NCBI GenBank assembly: GCA_963573305.1
Contig: OY754329.1
Coordinates: 61,625,084-61,689,083 of the forward strand
From: Pyrrhosoma nymphula
Lineage: Eukaryota; Arthropoda; Insecta; Odonata; Coenagrionidae
DNA: 64,000 nt
Direction of reading: 5' to 3'
This document shows, piece by piece, positions 55,917-64,000 of the stretch; position 1 is the stretch's first letter; each line of letters opens with the position of its first letter. The notes below the pieces were generated by a model, which did no database searches, was not told the DNA's origin, and saw only the letters and a list, made by a program, of their open reading frames with translations. The position numbers and the translations under genes were made by a program.

Positions 55917-56389
55917 CGAGATAACTCGAATATATATAAGGGATTTGAAATTCCAGTTACTTTGGAAATGCTTCCTACGCCACAAGGCTCCCATAAAATT
56001 CAAAGAATGTTTTATCGTTGAATAGTGATCATATTTTAATTTAGTATGTTTCTACGGGTAAGGTTGCCTTTCGTACTTAACTGTCTGCCGCTTGCAGACA
56101 GCACACGGATGAATAAGATCTCGCCTTCGAATTCGAGTGACCCCGAATCGATGGGCTCGGCTAGAATTAAAAGAGGTGATCCTCATACTCGTCCAGATAC
56201 TGCTGCCCCTCTCTGCAAATGACAGACAGTAAATGCGAAATGGTCTTAGCCGTAGCAGCATACAGATTTATTAAACTAAATCTGTGTTAAACCAAGAAGA
56301 TCCCAACGATGCTTAGCTGTGGTGATCGTGCGGGAACCTATGCTCTCATCGTGGCAGGCCGTTGCCCAATTTCCGTTGATTTTTTTAGC

Positions 56390-56560
56390 CTGTCGAGGAA
56401 ACCAGATTGGTAAACGGTGACCCTTTGAACCCTAAGGTCCCTTGTTCGACTCCCGTTTTCGGTATGGATTTTAATCGGACCAAGGTTTGCTTAGGATTTA
56501 GGTTTGCACCCTAGTCTACTTCTGATGTTTGGAGATTGGTTATGGAAATTTGAAATAAAG
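56390..56560 (+). mobile_element. Decayed tRNA-like SINE head
   Basis: GAAACCAGATTGGTAAACGG and CTTGTTCGACTCCC are spaced as A and B boxes of a tRNA-like promoter. The downstream part does not match another SINE in the window. Boundaries are approximate. Confidence 0.5.
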
Positions 56561-57345
56561 AGGGGTGCTCCGTAAGGGAGTTGACTGACCTTCAGTGTAA
56601 TTTATGAGAAGCTTTTTATGGCACTACGTGATGGTTGATCTAGCACCGATACAGGATATAGATGGCAACCTTGTCACCGTACATTAACATATCTATGCAG
56701 CCCTAGTCCATATCGTAAAATGGAATTCTCTTATCGTTAGTTTTTTTAATGGGTTTGATGTAAAGCTTAGATATATGGTCTCGAACAAGGCGTGCAACTG
56801 AATGACTAAAACTCACACAATGGCAAGTCGTTCCAAGAAAACAGACTAGCCGTTTTATGACAAGCAAAGACGCGTTTTACAGTTTCTCTTACGCTAGGAT
56901 GAAACGATCATTTATAGAAACGAAAAAATTAAGTGGATGTGAGGTTTGGCGTGAAAGCCGGGCAACGTAGACATTTGCTTTCATTTGAGAGTAGTAACTA
57001 AATTTTTGAAATGGAAGAAGTTTCAACTTTTTATCTTTGTGACTGTTACAGATGTTTTTGCTCTTAGAAATTCCTTGAATTGGAATGATTAATAACAGAA
57101 TGAAGTCAGCAATGGGGGTGTTGTAAAAGCTTAGATAAACATTATTAGGTACTGGGCCTACGTACCTGATTATCATTGCATTACGCTCCAGTAACTTCAA
57201 AAATAGGAAGAATACACAACGAGTAATGTATGAATGTTATTGATATACTTAGGAAATATTCGCCAGAAATGTATTTATTCTGAGGCTTGAGTTACAAGAA
57301 GACATTGGTGTCTACTGAATTATTTACATTCATTCAATGCGTGTA
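56561..57345. other. No recognisable gene
   Basis: A+T-rich; the 103-codon minus-strand frame at 56889-57200 has no domain. Confidence 0.4.
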
Positions 57346-57346
57346 C

Positions 57347-57395
57347 CGTATGTTAACGAGGTTCATCCGGCTCCATGGTTTTGCATTGAAGAGAC
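57347..57395 (+). repeat. Dispersed direct repeat, copy 1
   Basis: GTACCGTATGTTAACGAGG followed by TTCATCCGGCTCCA and TTTTGCA. The same block, with few changes, recurs in the same orientation at 59357-59401. Identity of the repeat family is unknown. Confidence 0.7.
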
Positions 57396-57499
57396 AAATC
57401 ACTTTCTGGAGTGTGAAAAATTAGGACAAATGATTGAGAATGCCCTAGCTGATTATTATCGTGTTATACTAAGCAAATGAACAGGCATGAAGGACTATG

Positions 57500-57675
57500 C
57501 TAGGAGGAAGGAGGATGCTAGTGGACAAGAATTTAAGAGGACTGAGTAAGCGGGGAAGGGGGGAAGGGTAATGGGCTTTGTGTATGGAATGAAAAGAGGT
57601 AAGTCGTATACAGAAGTGAAGAAGTAAATGGTATCAGGAGATAAGGGATTGTGGCTGTTAAAGATAAGTACTGGC
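57500..57675 (+). mobile_element. LINE reverse-transcriptase C-terminal relic
   Basis: KRGRGE and then, after a frame change, GFVYGMKRGKSYTEVKK (about 57573-57625) parallel GKRERGRKRLGFMDRMKKG...HAEMKK at the end of the 52-kb copy. Only the last 50 or so residues are recognisable, with a frameshift in the glycine/arginine block and a stop after the lysines. Confidence 0.58.
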
Positions 57676-57679
57676 TAGA

Positions 57680-59355
57680 CTTACCTTGAACGACAGATCT
57701 CCTCTATTAATAACCGAGAAAATAATTAATAATCTATTTAACACAAGGCATTTGCTACTCCAAGTGACGACATTTTTACTCATGAAAAAAAGATTGCTCG
57801 AGGTCAAATGAATCGAATTATTGATTAACGGTGGAGATTAGAACTTGTTTTGACAATTAAAATCTGTAAAAACTATTTAAATATTCTGACACATGCTTTC
57901 TAAGGGTACATGTAAGTTTTAGTCTCAGGATTGAAAGGTGGAAGGACGGTACATGAAAAAAATTATCTTTTACGTTTTAAGCAAGCAAATATTTAGTTAG
58001 AGGGCCCGAAGTAAACTATTACCATTTTTAAGCGAAGAAGTTATTAAACTTCCTTCGTAAATTTCCGATGCCGACCCTTGGTCTTTCCATACCAAACCGC
58101 CTCCTTATTGTTTTAAACTCGAATCCACCGATCATTACTGAAAAAGTTGCTAACATTGGAAATTATCTGATAATGGATTAATAATAGCGGTGATGAATGA
58201 AAAGAATGATGTAAATTAGAGCAATGTAATACCTTACGAAAAATGACCCTTCAAATCACCTTAAAATAAGGTGTCGTTATGTTGCGTGTCAAAACTCAGG
58301 CCCCGAAGCTTTGATAAATGATAGCAACATCCGCATAATATCTCGAATACATTTATGGGGCTACGATATTCCATCTCTCAATCTTACAATTAGTATGAGA
58401 AACGAATCGCCCTCATAACCAGTTGCTTAAGCTTTGTAGGTTTTGGATACTCCAAGAATCAAACTTTGTTTTTAAATATGTATATGACTGTGAGTAAAAT
58501 TTTTCCTTCGTCTCATCATGTAAAGTAGCAGCTTTACTATATTTCTGCAAATGTAAAATGTATTTCTCTAGGAGAACTTAGAATACAGGAGATAAATTAT
58601 GGATATACTTGAATTGTTTGTCTCCAGCAGCGCCCTTCACGTAGAATATCTCAGAGCCCATGGCATTTCAGGAGAGTCCCCTATTCCTTTATCTTGTTAC
58701 TCAATGGTCGCAGACATTTAGGGGGTAGCGCAGGAGTCCTCATTCACTCCCTTTCACTGCACTTTTGAACGTTTTTCCGTAGAAACTGCAGAGTTTCTAT
58801 TTCCTCCTCGACATTCGAAGCAAAAAAATAAGCATATATTCTCCAAAGACATCAGTTTCTGAAGGATTCAAGAAGATGCTTAATTATCCATAAAATCTCC
58901 TCTCATATTGTCGTATCGGGTTATGATCCCGCTAGAACCTCAATTCCCCAGTCCATTCGTACCCTCGTCCCTGGCACTTCCGCTCCTTTTGAAAGTATTC
59001 TTAGCTCTCCCTAAAACCTTTGAAGCGCATGGTCCATGCGGAATTGGCATAACATCTTAAAAGCCTTAGCCGTAAAAGTGTTCGCTTCCTTAATGTCTAG
59101 CTTCCGTCTTAGTCACAATGCTTATGACCCACCGTACACCACTAAAAATCCTCACGATTTCCGGCCCTAGGATATTCTTATGGTTGACTCAAATTTGGGG
59201 TGCGAGCGGTTCGGGTGAATAGTATGATCAGCGGGCAACAATGAATACCGTATTCAGTGAATATGGTCTTCATTGTTGCCGGCTGCGTCTCATTTCATTG
59301 AGCTGTAAGGATTTGTGTGCTGGCATTCATTCATTCGTTTTGGACGATGCTTTCA
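57680..59355. other. No recognisable gene
   Basis: Mostly A+T-rich. From about 59170 down to 58900 on the minus strand a broken frame reads RRKLDIKEANTFTAKAF and KMLCQFRMDHALQRF. It reads like protein but I cannot assign it; a mobile-element relic is the likeliest origin. Confidence 0.35.
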
Positions 59356-59356
59356 G

Positions 59357-59401
59357 TACCGTTTGTTCACGAGGTTCATCCGGCTCCAAGCTTTTGCAGT
59401 T
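59357..59401 (+). repeat. Dispersed direct repeat, copy 2
   Basis: GTACCGTTTGTTCACGAGG followed by TTCATCCGGCTCCA and TTTTGCA, matching 57347-57395 about 2.0 kb upstream in direct orientation. Confidence 0.7.
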
Positions 59402-59684
59402 TTTCCTCTGACACACGCGATTTATGGAAGCTAACCTGCGTTTTACAAAGGTCGTGTTCCTCATCGAAAGACGAGGCACAGTGAGTCACGTGGAAGACTA
59501 GCCCCGGGGTTAAATTCTCTAAAAGTCGTGATAATTATCACATGCATATATAGCAGACTATCGCGCGGTTTCGTTGAAGTATCGCATGCTACACCACTAT
59601 TTGATATTTTTCACACAGTGATTATCACTTGCGGATAGGATGTGATAAGTCGGCAATACTAAATGGAGGAAACCATTACGGCTG

Positions 59685-59805
59685 TGCGAGTCTCGACTTT
59701 TCGAGATTCCAGCGAGATAAAAGCACTGCTCGAATCTCGCTCGATCTCGATCTCAACATGCTCGAAAAACGAGTCTCGAGCCAGTCTCGAGATCTCCGTC
59801 GTGGT
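59685..59805. repeat. Cluster of CTCGAG/TCTCGA motifs
   Basis: Within 120 bp the words TCTCGA, CTCGAG, TCGAGA and CGAGTCTCGA recur some ten times on both strands. Such dense short inverted motifs resemble the subterminal regions of hAT-like elements. It abuts the DNA transposon that starts at 59837 but uses a different word (that one uses TTCGGGAA/TTCCCGAA), so it may be the remnant of another element. Confidence 0.45.
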
Positions 59806-59836
59806 GGACGTAATTTTACGGGGCCTTGCGTTATAA

Positions 59837-61559
59837 TTAGGGATGAGCGGGATCCCGAAACTTCGGGAATTCCCGAAGTTTTTGGCCTTCCCGAAGTTCG
59901 AGACGGGAAAGGTCTTTCCCGAAAATTCTGTTTCGGGAAATGTTTCTTTTTTTTTTTTTGCTTTTCCGACTTCCGGCCTTGAAATTTAAAGCAATCACTC
60001 GTCGTTTAGCGCATTTACGATAAGTACAAGTGATACAAAAGTGAATCTATAATATTCCTTTTGAAATGTTAGATGGGAGCGCAATTTTCTTTCAGGATCA
60101 AAGCATTTGTCGTATCATGAAACGAACTTTCGTATCCTCGTGTGCCAAGCTGTCCTAAATTTTGCATCACTTCCGAAATTTCAAGGGTAATGACGAAAGG
60201 AGAATGCACGCATGCGCTAAAACTGTTATAACTTCCCTATTAACAACAATAGCGCAGAGATATGTATGTGTTAACGTATGTAATGCTTAGAAATGGATGG
60301 AATAGGTCCAGAATAAACGGAGAAACGACGCCATGAAAAACAATGATTTTTAAACATTAAAAATATTAATTTTCTCAATAACGGCGAGATGATTTTTTTA
60401 TAAATTTTTACTGGCATTTTTTAACTCATTTCGCCATCACAAGGTACGTAGAATGATTGTGCCATCCTTAGATTCACGTGAAAAATCGTCTGAGTAACCC
60501 CTGCAGCAGCAGCAGCGTGCAATTTGGTTAAAAATAAGCATTCCTCGTATATGAACAATACTGATTTCACATTAAAAATATTTAAAAAAAGATGTTAAAG
60601 CACTAAACGGTTGTATTGGGAATATTTTTCTAAATAAAAAAAAACAAAAAAAAGGAAATAAAAATTAAAAATATCAATTATTTTAAAGTTTAACAACAAA
60701 TATCTCAAAAACCGCCATATAGATTTTGTTAAAAATTCTTCCATATATCAACAAATTTTTACCGAGTGCCTTCTATTACAAAATATATTTTAAATGATAA
60801 ATTTTCGTAGCCAAATGCGTATGCAAGTCTTTAATAAAAGCAGGAAAAAGTATATACAATTGAAATTAATACGGTTGAATAGAAATACGATGCGCGATTT
60901 CCCAATTACTTAGGATTCATCTACATGTTAACCATGGTTACATATCCGATCCATCGCAAATTTTAATATCGTCAAAGACTCAGAAACGTATCATATGCGG
61001 TAAACGAAGCTTGGCTGCATCTTTATCTACATCTATTAGGGAAGTCAATGAAGATCCCAAAACATCAAGCTTGGTAAATAATTAGCGTAAAGCTGAATTT
61101 TATCCCACTGGAAGACTACTGTCAGAGGAACATTTGTAAAAAAGTCCTCAAAAATTCCCCTGGAGCTTCCATCCCCCCAAGTTCATCTTTTTTCTGTTTT
61201 GTTTGTTATTAAATGTTCTACAATATTAATATCTAACATATGTACGTAAAACCTAATAGTTCTTGATGCATTAAGAAAGTATTAGGAAAAAGTAGGTTTT
61301 TTACTTTGAAACTTTTTATTTTTGCGCTATAGGTTTTTTATGTATCATATTATGTAAAAACCCTTCCTATAAAGTTATAGACTACACTTTTTTTAATATA
61401 TTGATGTACAGTTTTATTTATTTTTGTGTGATGCTAACGCTGGGGAGGGGGAGAAAACTATAAGGTTCGGCTCTTTCCCGATTTCCGTCCCGAAATCATC
61501 AAGAAAATTTTTTCCCGTCCCGTTCCGAAACCAGAAATTCCTTTCCCGCTCATCTCTAA
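59837..61559. mobile_element. Non-autonomous DNA transposon, 1.7 kb
   Basis: The left end TTAGGGATGAGCGGGA and the right end, read inverted, TTAGAGATGAGCGGGA are terminal inverted repeats. The left subterminal 100 bp is packed with TTCCCGAA/TTCGGGAA words and the right has TTCCCG/TCCCGAAA words. The interior is very A+T-rich with no open frame for a transposase; a CAG microsatellite lies at 60502-60516. The flanks share ATAAT (59833-59837 and 61560-61564). A looser inverted similarity (TTTACG, then TGCGTTAT/CGCATTAT) continues some 30 bp outside both ends, so the true termini may lie further out. A hAT-like origin is likely but not proven. Confidence 0.75.
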
Positions 61560-61599
61560 ATAATGCGACGTCGTAAAGTAATATTTATATTGACCCCTT

Positions 61600-62348
61600 C
61601 AATTACAATTCGTGGAAAGATCTCAGATAGTGAACACACTTTTTTCCTTAATCTTTGAGGGTGAAACAGTTTTCCTATGTTTCTTAAATAAAAACCTGAA
61701 GATCCGGGTTGTGTTTTTGTTTTCAATATGCGGCAAGGCCCTAGTATAATTTAATAAGATCTAGATAAAGTTTTTATCTTGTTAGTTACATGCCGTGGAT
61801 AGCAAATTCATGATCTCAGGTGGTGAACATACGTTTTGGCTTGATCTTTGAGGGTGAAACAATTATCTTATGTTTCTTAAATAAAAACCTGAAGATCCGG
61901 GTTGTGTTTTTGTCTTCAGCAGGCGGCAAGGCCCTAGTATAATTTAATAAGATCTAGATAAAAAATTTTTATTTTGCTAGTTACATACAGTGGAAAACAA
62001 ATTCATGATCTCAGGTAGTGAACATACGTTTTGGGTTGATCTTTGAGGACGAAACACTTATCTTATGTTTCTTAAATAAAAACCTAAAAATCTAGGTTGT
62101 GTAGGTTTTCAGTAGGCGGCTAGGCCCTTCTATAATTTCATAAGATCTAGATAAAGTTTTTCTTTTAATCTTGTTAGTTGAATGTTGTGGATCGCTAATT
62201 CATGATCTCAGGGAGTGAACATACATTTTGTCTTGATTTTTAAGGGTGAAACAGTTGGGTTATGTTTCTTAAATAAAAACCTGAAAATCCAGGTTGTGTG
62301 TAAGATTGTTTTCATTTTTGTAGTAATTTAATAAAGACCAAGCTAAAG
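61600..62348 (+). repeat. Satellite array, about four 195-bp units
   Basis: The block ATGTTTCTTAAATAAAAACC recurs at about 61677, 61870, 62065 and 62262, giving spacings of 193, 195 and 197 bp. Each unit also holds GATCTCAG(G/A), TAGTGAACATACG, TTTGAGGGTGAAAC, GGTTGTGT and AATAAGATCTAGATAAAG. Units 1 to 3 are the most alike; the fourth has drifted and loses the last part. The array starts about 40 bp after the DNA transposon. The short open frames across it are meaningless. Confidence 0.93.
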
Positions 62349-64000
62349 TTTGAAATCCTATTATGTTATTTTATTTAAAAAGTATTTATGTGAATATAGG
62401 CCCAGAAAATAAAAAGATACCAGGTTAAAACGTGGGGTGCGGCCATTATGCTTAGGTATTGGTTGATGGTATTTATAATAAAAAACGTTTTTAAATTTTA
62501 GTGATAATAGTAGGGGTGCATACATAATTTGATGGAGACCTGTCATTGCATAAATACAGGATACCTTCATCCTAATGATTCCACGTAGATGTTGATCTCC
62601 AAAACTAAATGTTTAAGTTACGCTCAACAGAATTTGGTTAATAACGCCAAAGCTTAAACTTATATCTGTGTAAGTACAAAATTAGTGCATAGATTATAGT
62701 CTGTACTGCAATTTCAGTGCGCTCCATGGTTTACGCCTCTAGAATGGATATGAGCTTGTAGATTTTTCTGCATTAATGTGGGTCTATACTTCCAAGCCAA
62801 CTCTAGTTAACGGTCACCGCCTGTGGTTGCCTACTGGGGTGGTAGAAGCCCAACGGGAAACTGTGAAGGCGGCACTGACAAAAATGGAGTGGGGAACGAT
62901 TATCCTTGGGTGGGGAAGGAAAAGGTCTACTCCTTTGTCAATGCAGGATTGAACGCTTAACATTAATATAGCCTTTTTACGAAAACAGCATCACTGGTTG
63001 TTAATTATTTGCGTATATGAAAGATGATTCTTTGATTTAAGTGGGCTGAAAATCCTCATTTTGGAATCTAGCATTCGCAACGTGCCCCGGAATATTACCA
63101 AAATATTTCGTCAAAACCAAAGTTTTGCTCTTTTTTATAAAAAAAACACAACCACATGATAAAGTTACTCTACTTAAATCAACAAATGACTCTTCATCTA
63201 CAGAAGACAAAAATTGCAAGCCTCCAGCTGTCACGGCAAAGCCGTTATTGGGTTAGTGGGAAACGTCTGAAACGAGCTTCTTAGCCCCGATATAGAGCCA
63301 CCTTAAGAAATCTACAGTACAAAAAAGCTGATATATTACTGATACCGCGGTAAAAGTGAAAAGTATTTATAAAAATGAACGCATGTTCAATAGCGATTAT
63401 TTTGATATGCGGGAATAGGTTTCATTGAAAATTAAAGCTACCAAAAGGGGTGGAATATTAATATGCAAGAGTCATAATTCTATTTCATGCAATGAAGGAC
63501 ACTCAGTATATGTGAACGAAAACGATTGCCGAAATAATAAGTACAAAGAATAGTTTTCCGTGGCACACATTAATTAACCATCAGGTATTGTTGACTCTTG
63601 TGGGAATAGAACACTGCCTTGATAAGTTTGGTTTACGTACTGTTAGCTTGATTGCAAAAAAATATGTTAACTTTTTCACTCTGCAATACGTTTTTCCTTT
63701 GAGTCTTCTCCGCCTGTCACCACACGACCTACCGCAAGCAAGGATGCGGGATGAATTATAGATTTTGATAAATTTGGACAGAGATAATGTTTTGACATGC
63801 TAGGGGCTTCATTTTATTGCATAGGTTATCTGGTCGTCTGGACATATGACCTTGGGGCATTCTTGAAAATTCGGCAACACTTAAAATGCTATATATAATT
63901 ATGACAATTAAATACTTGGCTTAAACTCAAGGGAATGGTTTTGACTGCAAGATTGCTGAAACCTTACGGTGTAATGACTTATATTACTGTCTGATTTTTA
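62349..64000. other. Gene-free A+T-rich stretch
   Basis: No gene, RNA or repeat recognised to the end of the window. Confidence 0.4.

Noticed and set aside
57598..57610. AGAGGTAAGT as a splice donor or ratchet site
   Set aside because: Upstream sequence is purine-rich, and the words belong to the LINE tail coding sequence.
61600..62348. CRISPR-like array
   Set aside because: The repeats are contiguous 195-bp satellite units in an animal genome, with no spacer structure.

Overview
The window reads as gene-free DNA from a large animal genome, most likely an arthropod and probably an insect. The reasons are an A+T-rich background with no bacterial gene density or Shine-Dalgarno-led operons, many decayed tRNA-headed SINEs, 3'-truncated non-LTR retrotransposons, short DNA transposons (MITEs) with target-site duplications, and a short satellite block. 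The order or species cannot be named from what is visible. I found no host protein-coding exon that I would defend. The open frames present are short, or lie in low-complexity GA- or CT-rich tracts, or run antisense through repeats.

Layout. 1-12 kb: mostly featureless A+T-rich DNA with a reverse-strand SINE (family B) near 1.9-2.3 kb, a weak LINE-tail relic at 3.5 kb, a SINE head at 5.8 kb, a 284-bp palindromic MITE at 6.5 kb, a CR1-like LINE 3' tail at 10.9 kb and a hammerhead-like motif at 11.4 kb. 12-27 kb: a perfect 15-bp hairpin, two reverse-strand SINEs of one family (C), a GC-rich island with a possible recursive splice site near 17.0 kb, a 46-bp foldback at 19.2 kb, a LINE tail at 21.1 kb, a CR1-type tail with TGTAGA repeats at 21.9 kb, and two same-family SINEs (A) near 27 kb. 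27-42 kb: a 459-bp Harbinger-type MITE with TTA duplications, a SINE B, and two different LINE relics back to back (32.3-33.3 kb). A head-to-head SINE A pair lies at 38.3 kb, and a very good zero-length-exon (recursive splice) candidate on the + strand at 39230/39231. 42-53 kb: two more LINE tails, three GC-richer islands that could be cis-regulatory, and an 86-bp-arm palindrome built of two inverted hammerhead/Penelope-like ends. 52-64 kb: the best-preserved LINE fragment, interrupted by a 196-bp hAT-type MITE with a perfect 8-bp duplication; a perfect 34-bp-arm hairpin; a diverged tandem duplication carrying SINE heads; a 1.7-kb non-autonomous DNA transposon; and about four copies of a 195-bp satellite.

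How it fits together. Nothing here works as a gene system. The plainest reading is an intergenic interval or a very long intron on the + strand, filled by layers of retroelements and MITEs. The recursive splice candidate at 39.23 kb, and the weaker one at 16.98 kb on the same strand, are the only hints of a host transcript crossing the window. At least six independent copies of the same LINE C-terminal end, on both strands, show that one RTE/Jockey-like family was a main coloniser.
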